From: Bacteroidales bacterium
GTDB taxonomy: Bacteria > Bacteroidota > Bacteroidia > Bacteroidales > VadinHA17
Assembly (NCBI GenBank): GCA_031285575.1
Contig: JAITVX010000004.1
Location: forward strand, 1-6,976
DNA length: 6,976 nt
Direction of reading: 5' to 3'
The notes beneath the pieces are model-generated. The model was not told the DNA's origin, did no database searches, and saw only the letters and a program-made list of their open reading frames with translations. A program made the translations under genes and the position numbers. Shown in pieces: positions 1 through 5,838 of the stretch; position 1 is the first letter of the stretch, and every line of letters starts with the position of its first letter.

Positions 1-240
1 CCACGTGCTTCGGCACACTTGCGTCGGCTGACGCAACTCTCACCACGTGCTTCAGCACACTTGCGTCGGCTGACGCAACTCTCACCATGTGCTTCGGCAC
101 GCTTGCGTCGGCCGACGCAACTCTCACCACGTGCTTCGGCATACTTGCTTCAACTGACGCAACTCTCACAATGTGCTTCGGTATGCTTGCGTCGGCCAAC
201 GCAACTTCCGCCAGGCGTGTCGGCATACCTGCGTGCAGGT
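1..240. repeat. 42-bp tandem repeat (minisatellite), two hairpins per unit
   Basis: Five 42-bp units begin at 1, 43, 85, 127 and 169, and a decayed sixth runs from 211 to about 240. The array probably continues left of the window. Each unit has two self-complementary parts. The first is GTGC-TTCG-GCAC (5-16 in unit 1), a 4-bp stem with a UUCG loop if transcribed. The second is TTGCGTC-GGCT-GACGCAA (20-37), with 7-bp arms; in unit 3 it is a perfect 18-bp palindrome (TTGCGTCGG/CCGACGCAA). Units 1-3 are nearly identical, while units 4-6 drift progressively towards the gene on the right, a common picture at the old edge of an array. Because 42 is a multiple of 3 and no stop occurs, the array is accidentally open in frame with the downstream gene. 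There are no unique spacers, so it is not CRISPR. Confidence 0.93.
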
Positions 241-342
241 AATGCGGTCTTTTGTATCTGGCGCTTCACGGCTTTCGGAAAGAAACATGATAAAAACATT
301 GTATCGCCTGAATATAACCCGACAAAAGATTACATTTGCGGC

Positions 343-1779
343 ATGTCAGAAAACGTAAACATATTGCAGTTATCGGCAGTTTTGGTTCTGTTAACGCTTT
401 TTCCGTTTGTGTCGGCAGCGCAGGATAACGTCGCAGCAGATACGGCCGGCTATGTGCCCTCGTGGTATGCCGGAGCGCTCGACTATAACCTTATGATTGC
501 CGCATCCAGAGACCTGCCCGGCGAAATAGACAGGCTGATAAGGGCCGGAGCAGACGTAAACTCGTATAACGAAGACGGCTCTACGCCTCTTATTATTGCA
601 GTAGATTATAACAGCCCGGAAGCGGTAAGGGCAATACTGAAACATTCGCCCACACTCGACGACTTTACGGTAAATTCGGAAACAGCGCTTCTGATAGCTG
701 TAAAAAAGAACAGCACCGGTATTGCCGAAACGTTGATACGTGCCGGAGCAACGGTCAACATAGCCGACAGCAGGGGAGCTACCCCGCTCCATTACGCCTC
801 ACTATACGGTTATGACGAAATGGCCGCCATGCTTCTCTATTACAGTGCGCAGCCCGATACAAAAGCCGGCGACGGCACAGCGGCGCTTCATGCGGCAGTA
901 TGTGCAGGCAATGTCGAAACGGCAGATATTCTTATAAACGGCGGGGCAAACATGGAAATACGCGACGGCGACGGCAATACCCCGTTTTTGATAGCCGCAT
1001 CGTTTGGCGATACTGTTATTATGGACATCCTGCGCAGCTATGGCGTCGATATATATTCAAAAAACAGCCTCAACCATAATGCACTTGCTCTGGCAATAGC
1101 CTTCGGGCACAGCGAATCGGTAAGGTATCTGCTCGGCATTGGCGACAGGTGGAATGAAAACTCGCCGTCCGGAAACACTCCCCTGCAGGTTGCGGCACGA
1201 TATGGCCGGAGGGATATAGCAGCCATCCTTCGCGAAGCAAACATACACGGAACCGTTAAGCCCTCGTTCAACCAGGCATCTCTTTCCATGTATGCGCGTT
1301 TCACGAGGCACAACTTTTACAGCGGCTTCGGCCTTTCGCTGCGCGAACCGTACCTTAACGCCGGAATAACGGCAGGCTTCAACGCCAAGCTGTGGGAAAC
1401 AAGGCTGCTCGTAGAACAGCTGCCCGGCAGCTATTACCAGTATATCGACAAAAGCGCCATTGCCTTTGCCGGCCTTTTCAAAGACTTTACCGTTGCCGGC
1501 CTTCCCGGCAGGCAGCTTGTAGTTTCGACCACACTGCTGGCAGGATATACGTTCGGGAACAAATTCAAGGGAACCGAAATATCGCCCGAAAGGAAACTGA
1601 CTGCCATACCGGGCATTACCGTCAAATGGGTGGCGCGGCACGTAGCGCTCTTTGCCGGTACCGAGTGGCACAACCTCGGCTACTGCAAAACAGGCTCGGT
1701 GTGGGCAACCGCCGGGCTGTCGTACAGCTTTTACTTCGACAGCATGCCCGTAAAACAGAAAAGAATTAAATGGAACTGA
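343..1779 (+). CDS. Secreted ankyrin-repeat protein with C-terminal beta-barrel-like region
   Basis: I place the start at ATG 343, giving 478 aa, although the frame stays open back through the minisatellite. This Met opens a clear signal peptide: a short polar start, a hydrophobic core at about residues 8-22 (LQLSAVLVLLTLFPF), and a likely cleavage in VSAAQD near residues 24-26. Residues 47 to about 302 form about eight ankyrin repeats of 33 aa, recognisable from recurring G-x-TPL-x-x-A and LL/LI-x-x-GA-x-V-N patterns (for example at 79, 144, 177, 210, 276). From about 315 to the end, alternating hydrophobic and aromatic stretches rich in Gly and Tyr (YSGFGLSL, LNAGITAGFNAKL, VVSTTLLAGYTFG, WATAGLSYSFYF) look like outer-membrane beta-strands, followed by a short basic tail. 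The inferred arrangement is a barrel in the outer membrane with an ankyrin scaffold in the periplasm. The partner and exact role are unknown. A lipoprotein gene follows after 3 nt. No convincing promoter was found between 241 and 342. Confidence 0.85.
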   Translation: MSENVNILQLSAVLVLLTLFPFVSAAQDNVAADTAGYVPSWYAGALDYNLMIAASRDLPGEIDRLIRAGADVNSYNEDGSTPLIIAVDYNSPEAVRAILKHSPTLDDFTVNSETALLIAVKKNSTGIAETLIRAGATVNIADSRGATPLHYASLYGYDEMAAMLLYYSAQPDTKAGDGTAALHAAVCAGNVETADILINGGANMEIRDGDGNTPFLIAASFGDTVIMDILRSYGVDIYSKNSLNHNALALAIAFGHSESVRYLLGIGDRWNENSPSGNTPLQVAARYGRRDIAAILREANIHGTVKPSFNQASLSMYARFTRHNFYSGFGLSLREPYLNAGITAGFNAKLWETRLLVEQLPGSYYQYIDKSAIAFAGLFKDFTVAGLPGRQLVVSTTLLAGYTFGNKFKGTEISPERKLTAIPGITVKWVARHVALFAGTEWHNLGYCKTGSVWATAGLSYSFYFDSMPVKQKRIKWN

Positions 1780-1782
1780 ACA

Positions 1783-2202
1783 ATGAAAAGACTTTTTCTA
1801 CCGCTGTTTAACCTGGCAGTAATGCTTGTGATGTCGTGCGAAGACACCGGCCTTTCAACCGACTGTTCCGAGTGCATGTCGTACGAACCCGTTACCGCAC
1901 GGATAGAAGTGCAGATAGACGCAGGCAACGAACACGGAACGCTTGTGCAGTTCTGGGAAGGAAAACTTGAAGACGGCATCATGATCGACTCCGTGCGCTA
2001 CTTCTCAACCGCCGTTTTTGAAAAGGAACTGCCGCTGAACAGGCTATACACCATTACAGCCACATACGTTATTGACGGGAAAACATACACGGCCGTCGAT
2101 TCTGCTACGCCAAAAACAAAATACGACAAAAACAGCTGCGACGAACCCTGCTACAACATATACGGCAACACCGTAAACCTGAAACTCAAATATACCAACT
2201 GA
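1783..2202 (+). CDS. Small putative SPII lipoprotein of unknown function
   Basis: A 139-aa product. The N-terminus is a lipoprotein signal: basic MKR, a hydrophobic stretch LFLPLFNLAVML, then the lipobox LVMSC with the lipidated cysteine at residue 19, followed by Glu-Asp. Mature acidic residues straight after the Cys are common in Bacteroidetes lipoproteins, but I cannot say whether they direct it to the cell surface. Four more cysteines form two close pairs, C28/C31 (CSEC) and C119/C123 (CDEPC), which could make disulfides or bind metal. The middle (about 36-110) alternates polar and hydrophobic residues like a beta-sandwich (ARIEVQI, YTITATYVIDGKTYTAV). It starts only 3 nt after the ankyrin-barrel gene, so the two are almost certainly co-transcribed and probably act together at the outer membrane. 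No family was recognised. Confidence 0.85.
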   Translation: MKRLFLPLFNLAVMLVMSCEDTGLSTDCSECMSYEPVTARIEVQIDAGNEHGTLVQFWEGKLEDGIMIDSVRYFSTAVFEKELPLNRLYTITATYVIDGKTYTAVDSATPKTKYDKNSCDEPCYNIYGNTVNLKLKYTN

Positions 2203-2390
2203 CGGCTGCACGCGGCATTCGAGGTATTCCGGCGCGGTATTAAGCACTCTCAGCAAATGCTCAATAGCATGGCGGAGATGGTTGTGCGGCTTACCGGCAT
2301 CGGCGCTGCATGCGTAATTATCCGTCTCTGCAATTCCCCAAAAACCGTAAAAAATCCAGTCGCATACAGCCGGAACGATATGTTCATACA

Positions 2391-2422
2391 TTGCAGCAAT
2401 AAAATAAATTATATTACTTTTG
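2391..2422 (+). promoter_or_regulatory. Bacteroidetes-type promoter for rex-hydG
   Basis: A TTG at 2391-2393 and TACTTTTG at 2415-2422, separated by 21 bp, fit the Bacteroidetes primary-sigma pattern (TTTG near -33, TAnnTTTG near -7). Transcription would start around 2428-2430, leaving an untranslated leader of about 50 nt before rex. No other site as good was seen between the lipoprotein gene and rex. Confidence 0.65.
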
Positions 2423-2425
2423 CAC

Positions 2426-2457
2426 ATGCGTTTATATGGTGTTTGCCGCAAACGCAT
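2426..2457. promoter_or_regulatory. Inverted repeat at the rex transcription start, candidate operator
   Basis: ATGCGTTT (2426-2433) and AAACGCAT (2450-2457) are perfect 8-bp inverted arms 16 nt apart. A nested GTTTG-CCG-CAAAC (2441-2453) lies on the right side. The repeat spans the predicted start site just after the -7 box, where a repressor would block transcription, so autoregulation by Rex is the simplest guess. It does not match the well-known Rex consensus (TTGTGAA-N4-TTCACAA). It could instead be an RNA hairpin in the leader or a site for another regulator. Confidence 0.4.
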
Positions 2458-2481
2458 TAAAAGAACATATCAAACAGAACT

Positions 2482-3126
2482 ATGGATTTACCCGGAAGAA
2501 CAGTTGAAAGGCTAAGCGAATACAGGCGCACACTGCTTGCATACCTTGATGAAGACAAACAGTTTATCTATTCGCACGACCTTGCCGCACGCCTGCACAT
2601 TACGGCGGTTCAGGTGCGCCGCGACCTTATGCTTATAGGTCATACAAGCATTCTCAGGAAAGGATATGAAGTGCAGGAACTGATAAATGCAATAAGCAGG
2701 ATAATTGATTCGGAAGAAACAGTAAACGTAGCCGTGATAGGCGCTGGTAACTTCGGGCGGGCAATTGCAGGATACTTCAAGGGTAAACGCTCGAAGCTGA
2801 ACCTCGTGGCTTCGTTCGACAGCGACCCGCTGAAGGCGAACAAAATCATTTCGGGCGTAAAGTGCCATCCATACAGTGAAGCCGAAAAGTTGATAGGCAA
2901 ACTCAACATACAGATAGCAATACTTACCGTGCCGCCGGAATTTGCAATGGAAATAGCCGACGACATTGTACGCTTCGGCATAAAGGGAATACTTAACTTT
3001 ACAACCATCTCGCTAAACGTTCCGCATGGCGTTCACCTCGAAGAATACGACATGCTTACCTCAATGGAAAAAGTAGCATACTTTGTGAAAGAAAACAATG
3101 CGCATCGCCATACAGCAAATCATTAA
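2482..3126 (+). CDS. rex: Redox-sensing transcriptional repressor Rex
   Basis: A 214-aa product, the usual Rex length. Rex is a cytoplasmic dimer that senses the NADH/NAD+ ratio and represses fermentation, respiration or hydrogenase genes until NADH rises. Residues 1 to about 78 form the winged-helix DNA-binding domain, with the family's typical recognition segment QVRRDLMLIG at 44-53. Residues 82 onward are a Rossmann fold: VAVIGAGNFGRA contains the GxGxxG dinucleotide loop (87-92), and FDSDP (112-116) is the acidic end of the second strand that holds the NAD ribose. The C-terminal helix that swaps between subunits fits LTSMEKVAYFVKEN (192-205). hydG begins 24 nt after the stop, so the pair is likely one operon behind the promoter at 2391-2422. 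The start ATG follows an AT-rich leader without a Shine-Dalgarno site, as is normal for this phylum. Confidence 0.93.
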   Translation: MDLPGRTVERLSEYRRTLLAYLDEDKQFIYSHDLAARLHITAVQVRRDLMLIGHTSILRKGYEVQELINAISRIIDSEETVNVAVIGAGNFGRAIAGYFKGKRSKLNLVASFDSDPLKANKIISGVKCHPYSEAEKLIGKLNIQIAILTVPPEFAMEIADDIVRFGIKGILNFTTISLNVPHGVHLEEYDMLTSMEKVAYFVKENNAHRHTANH

Positions 3127-3150
3127 ATCAACAATTAAACAGCAAACAGC

Positions 3151-4575
3151 ATGAAATTCTCGCCCGAAAAACTCAGCATACCCGACAGGAGGATGCAGCC
3201 ATTCATCGACCCCGGGGAAATATGGAGCTTTATAAACAAAACAAAAGCCGACAAGGTGCGCGTACGCGAAATAATATCGAAATCGCTTGCCAAACAGCGG
3301 CTCACACTCGAAGAAACGGCAGCGCTTGTAAACGCAGCCGGCGCCGGCCTCACCGAAGAAATAAAAGAAGGAGCCCGCGAACTGAAACAGCGCGTATATG
3401 GAAACAGGATAGTGCTGTTTGCCCCGCTATATGTAGGCAACAAGTGCACAAACAACTGCAGGTACTGCGGCTTCCGCGCCTCAAACGCCGAAGCCATAAG
3501 GAAAACACTCGACGACGGCGAAATAGTAAAAGAAGTGGAAGCCCTTGAAGACAACGGGCAGAAACGCCTCATACTCGTTTATGGCGAACACCCCAGCTAC
3601 TCGCCACAGTACATAGCCCACACCGTAAAACTCGTGTACGGCGTAAAAAAAGGTAACGGCGAAATACGCCGGGTAAACATAAACGCCGCCCCGCTCGACA
3701 TAGAAGGCTTCCGCACGGTTGGCGCATCGGGCATCGGGACATATCAGATATTTCAGGAAACATACCACCCCGACGCATACCGGCAGTATCACCTCGGCGG
3801 AAAGAAACGCGACTACGACTGGCGCCTCACAGCCCTCGACAGGGCACAGGAAGCAGGCATAGACGACGTTGGAATAGGAGCGCTGTTCGGACTGTACGAC
3901 TGGCGGTTTGAAGCGCTTGCCCTTGTAAGGCACACCAACCACCTCGAAGCATGCTACAACGTAGGCCCGCACACAATATCGTTTCCGAGAATAAAAGACT
4001 CCACAAGCCTGCAGCTCGACAAGCAGCACGAACTGAACGACGAAGACTTTAAAAAGATGATAGCAATACTCCGGCTCGCAGTGCCATATACCGGGCTTAT
4101 ACTCACAGCCCGCGAAGCGCCCGGTGTAAGGAAGGAAGCGCTGCAGTTTGGCGTGTCGCAGATAGACGGCGGAACGAAACTCGAACTCGGCTCATACTCC
4201 GACACACAGAACGAAGCGCAGGACCTCAACCGTGAACAGTTTAAGATTGCCGACTCGCGCTCGCTGGCCGACGTTATCGACGAGCTGCTCGACAGCGGAT
4301 ACCTGCCGTCGTTCTGCACATCGTGCTACCGCATGGGGCGAACGGGAGAACACTTTATGGAGTTTTCGGTACCCGGGTTCATAAAGCGCTTCTGCACGCC
4401 CAACGCCATCCTTACGCTCGCCGAATACATATGCGACTACGCCACCGGCGAAACGGCAGTAAAAGGATGGAAAGTAATTGAACAGAACCTCGACAAGCTC
4501 GACCCCGACGTTGCCGGCGATACACGCATCAAAATAGATAAAATAAAGGCCGGCGCAAGAGATCTCTACTATTAA
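3151..4575 (+). CDS. hydG: [FeFe]-hydrogenase H-cluster maturase HydG (radical SAM tyrosine lyase)
   Basis: A 474-aa product, full length for HydG. It splits tyrosine into p-cresol, CO and cyanide and builds the Fe(CO)2CN unit used to assemble the H-cluster of [FeFe]-hydrogenase. The N-terminal radical-SAM motif CX3CX2C is at C99, C103 and C106 (KCTNNCRYCGF). The C-terminal cluster motif CX2CX22C, which separates HydG from the thiamine enzyme ThiH, is intact at C389, C392 and C415 (CTSCYRMGRTGEHFM follows the HydG pattern). Other family segments include the TIM-barrel stretch ARGININ-like RRVNINAAPLD (173-183) and GIGALFGLYDWRFE (241-254). It lies 24 nt after rex, implying control by redox state. 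The partner maturases hydE and hydF and the hydrogenase are absent from the window; the next 1.5 kb to the right is wreckage and unrelated genes. No truncation or odd residue was seen. Confidence 0.95.
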   Translation: MKFSPEKLSIPDRRMQPFIDPGEIWSFINKTKADKVRVREIISKSLAKQRLTLEETAALVNAAGAGLTEEIKEGARELKQRVYGNRIVLFAPLYVGNKCTNNCRYCGFRASNAEAIRKTLDDGEIVKEVEALEDNGQKRLILVYGEHPSYSPQYIAHTVKLVYGVKKGNGEIRRVNINAAPLDIEGFRTVGASGIGTYQIFQETYHPDAYRQYHLGGKKRDYDWRLTALDRAQEAGIDDVGIGALFGLYDWRFEALALVRHTNHLEACYNVGPHTISFPRIKDSTSLQLDKQHELNDEDFKKMIAILRLAVPYTGLILTAREAPGVRKEALQFGVSQIDGGTKLELGSYSDTQNEAQDLNREQFKIADSRSLADVIDELLDSGYLPSFCTSCYRMGRTGEHFMEFSVPGFIKRFCTPNAILTLAEYICDYATGETAVKGWKVIEQNLDKLDPDVAGDTRIKIDKIKAGARDLYY

Positions 4576-4737
4576 GCATGTGTATAAACATCGTAACTGC
4601 TGGAACGAAGCAATCCAATGTGCGACGGGCTGTATCTGAAGTTCAATTTTTCCGAGAAGTTTAATCAGATCGCGTAATTTTGGCACGTTGGTCATGAATA
4701 ATAAAAGCTATTTCTAAGAAGCTGTTTTGAAAATACA

Positions 4738-4762
4738 ATTTCCGAAACAGTGATTCGGAAAT
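4738..4762. other. Perfect 9-bp hairpin downstream of hydG
   Basis: ATTTCCGAA (4738-4746) and TTCGGAAAT (4754-4762) pair perfectly around the loop ACAGTGA. The 12-mer TCCGAAACAGTG (4741-4752) recurs at 4777-4788 inside the next hairpin, so the two structures seem to be diverged copies of one element 36 bp apart. This copy has no T tract and is unlikely to terminate on its own. It may protect the 3' end of the rex-hydG transcript or be part of a repeated terminator module. Confidence 0.55.
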
Positions 4763-4771
4763 CTCTGCCTG

Positions 4772-4801
4772 AAAAATCCGAAACAGTGTCTCAGATTTTT
4801 T
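4772..4801 (+). terminator. Likely rho-independent terminator of rex-hydG
   Basis: AAAAATC (4772-4778) pairs with GATTTTT (4794-4800). Inside, GA-A-AC pairs with GT-C-TC around the loop AGT, giving a long stem with two mismatches that ends in a run of six T. It sits about 200 nt after the hydG stop, and nothing convincing lies between apart from the neighbouring hairpin at 4738-4762. The stretch 4576-4737 carries no gene I can support. Confidence 0.6.
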
Positions 4802-4803
4802 AA

Positions 4804-5170
4804 ACGCCTGATTTCCATCTAAGCTGGTCGCATTATTTAAAACTGCTTAGAATTGACAACGAAGCGGAAAGACAATTCTATGAACTGGAAGCAAATGCAA
4901 ATCTATGGAGCCTGCGGGAGTTGAAACGTCAATATGACAGTGCATTATATCAAAGACTGGCATTGAGTAGAGACAAAGAGGGAATAAAAAAGTTGCAGAT
5001 GAAGGACACAAAATAGAGAAGCCTCACGATGCAATAAAAGACCCGTATATTTTGGAATTTGTAGGACTGCCCGAAGAAACAAGATACTCGGAAAGTGAAT
5101 TTGAACAAAAGCTGTTTGACAGGATTGAGCATTTCCTGCTTGAACTTGGAAAGGGATTTGCATTTGTGGG
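4804..5170 (+). pseudogene. Broken DUF1016 / YhcG-type PDDEXK nuclease remnant
   Basis: The central part of a DUF1016 (YhcG) protein is readable in two frames. The first frame starts just after the stop codon at 4801 with PDFHLSWSHYLKLLRID and continues through ERQFYELEA, WSLRELKRQYDSALYQRLALSRDKEG. At about 4993-4997 the frame shifts: TTGCA stands where TTGGCA is expected, as if one G were lost. The rest, ADEGHKIEKPHDAIKDPYILEFVGLPE then FLLELGKGFAFVG, continues in the next frame to about 5170. The true N-terminus is missing and the catalytic C-terminal part is cut off at the join with the next remnant, so no working protein can be made. Intact relatives are often found with type I restriction-modification genes. 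The patch is visibly AT-richer than hydG. Identification is from remembered family motifs. Confidence 0.75.
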
Positions 5171-5326
5171 CAGTACAAAACTTTGCGCAGTCGCGAGGGC
5201 TTTACCAAATCACGCCAAAGTGCATTTGACAGGAAATATCCCCAAAGCCAAATGTTTACAAAGGTAGAGCTGGCAAAATATATCAATGTCTGTCAGGAAG
5301 TTTGGGACGGAAAAAAACTGATACCC
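5165..5326 (+). pseudogene. Fragment resembling an AIPR (abortive infection phage resistance) protein
   Basis: In a third frame, 5168 onward reads GQYKTLRSREGFTKSRQSAF, then DRKYPQSQMFTKVELAKYIN and WDGKKL. This resembles the stretch of AIPR-family proteins where an ERARGQY motif is followed by a Lys/Arg-rich segment and a (M/K)FTK-x-x-LAKY motif. Only about 50 residues of a protein normally several hundred long survive, with no start of its own. Its left edge coincides with the end of the DUF1016 remnant at GTGGGCAG, and its right edge runs into the 3' end of the minus-strand HxlR gene. A predicted TTG start in this frame at 5183 is not meaningful. The family call is moderate; that this is a fragment is more secure. 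Confidence 0.55.
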
Positions 5327-5688
5327 GTCTCATACAGTTTTCTTGATTTCACTACATTTGGCAAGTTTTCTAACGCCCAATCCACAAGGTTAGTGAAGTG
5401 AGGCATTAAACTTTCCCCCGATTTTGTAAGCGTATATTCTACTTTTGGAGGGACTTCGGGATAAATTTTTCGGCTCACCAAACCGTCTGCTTCAAGCGAC
5501 CGCAAAGTTACGGTCAGCATACGCTGCGAAATATCGCCAATTGACTTGTAAATATCGTTGAAACGCATTACACCATTGGTATGTAATGAAATAAGCACCA
5601 GCATTGACCATTTGTCGCCAAGACGACATAAAAGATTACGTATCGGACAATTTTCGCTCGGCAAAAATTTATTTTCTGTTTTTTCCAT
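5293..5688 (-). CDS. HxlR-family winged-helix transcriptional regulator
   Basis: A 131-aa product from ATG 5688. A TTG at 5709 would add seven residues but is less likely. The N-terminal CPIRNLLCRLGDKWSMLVL carries the family's conserved Cys-Pro (C14) and the G-x-KW that opens the winged helix. ISQRMLTVTLRSLEADGLV (53-71) is the recognition helix, and YPEVPPKVEYTLTKSG (77-91) the wing with the typical V-x-Y-x-LT-x-x-G. Several HxlR proteins sense oxidants or electrophiles through the N-terminal Cys, and a second Cys (C21) is present here. The last ten residues (GISFFPSQTS) are encoded by DNA that belongs to the AIPR fragment on the other strand, so the natural end seems to have been replaced; the core domain is unaffected. 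It is divergent from the PNPOx-like gene, its likely target. Confidence 0.88.
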   Translation of the reverse strand: MEKTENKFLPSENCPIRNLLCRLGDKWSMLVLISLHTNGVMRFNDIYKSIGDISQRMLTVTLRSLEADGLVSRKIYPEVPPKVEYTLTKSGESLMPHFTNLVDWALENLPNVVKSRKLYETGISFFPSQTS

Positions 5689-5752
5689 TTTTATCACATT
5701 GAATATCAATAATACTTACCTCGCTGTAATCTAATAATCAAAAAGCAAGCTC

Positions 5753-5783
5753 TTGCATAATTAAATTACCAAAAGTAATTTTG
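5753..5783 (+). promoter_or_regulatory. Bacteroidetes-type promoter of the PNPOx-like gene
   Basis: TTG at 5753-5755 and TAATTTTG at 5776-5783, 20 bp apart, match the -33/-7 pattern. Transcription would start near 5790, about 50 nt before the preferred start codon. The -7 box is overlapped by the inverted repeat at 5763-5781. On the minus strand, TACTTTTG (complement of 5770-5777) could be a -7 box for hxlR, but no -33 element sits at the right distance. Confidence 0.6.
5763..5781. promoter_or_regulatory. Inverted repeat in the divergent control region, candidate HxlR operator
   Basis: AAATTAC (5763-5769) and GTAATTT (5775-5781) are perfect 7-bp arms around CAAAA. The site covers most of the -7 box of the PNPOx-like gene, so a bound dimer would repress it. 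The 9-mer CAAAAGTAA at 5770-5778 also recurs at 5789-5797, 19 bp away, giving a possible second half-site. HxlR-type regulators commonly control a divergent neighbour and themselves, which makes this the best candidate site, but binding is inferred. Confidence 0.5.
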
Positions 5784-5828
5784 CAGCACAAAAGTAAGTA
5801 AAATATTTCAAATAATGAATTTAAAAAC

Positions 5829-5833
5829 GGAGG
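5829..5833 (+). promoter_or_regulatory. Shine-Dalgarno GGAGG that decides the start at 5839
   Basis: GGAGG lies 5 nt before ATG 5839. An earlier in-frame ATG at 5815 has no such site and would place this motif inside the coding sequence. A strong Shine-Dalgarno is unusual among the genes of this window, which fits the idea that this small gene was acquired. Confidence 0.7.
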
Positions 5834-5838
5834 TTACA

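Noticed and set aside
1..240. Possible CRISPR array
   Set aside because: The repeats are contiguous 42-bp units with no unique spacers between them, so this is a tandem repeat.
331..338. TACATTTG as a -7 box for the ankyrin gene
   Set aside because: It lies 5 nt before the start codon and the nearest TTG upstream is 29 bp away, too far for a -33 element.
173..358. Small 61-aa frame overlapping the repeat and the ankyrin gene start
   Set aside because: It begins inside the minisatellite, has no domain or ribosome site, and overlaps the signal-peptide start of the better gene.
2044..2457. Minus-strand 137-aa frame between the lipoprotein gene and rex, and a 67-aa plus-strand frame at 2257-2460
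   Set aside because: Half of the first is antisense to the lipoprotein gene, both cover the rex promoter, and neither shows a recognisable motif. A decayed gene in 2203-2390 cannot be excluded.
3481..4029. Minus-strand frames inside hydG and other long overlapping frames in rex and the ankyrin gene
   Set aside because: They are mirror frames of strongly supported genes, with no motifs of their own.
4192..4695. Minus-strand 167-aa frame starting MTNVPKLR, reminiscent of type I restriction specificity (HsdS) N-termini
   Set aside because: Only the first eight residues resemble HsdS. The rest does not, and most of the frame is antisense to hydG. Given the nearby defence-gene remnants it could be a scrap, but eight residues are not enough.
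5815..5838. ATG 5815 as the start of the PNPOx-like gene
   Set aside because: The GGAGG five bases before ATG 5839, and the family-like MIDFSKIL start there, favour the later codon.
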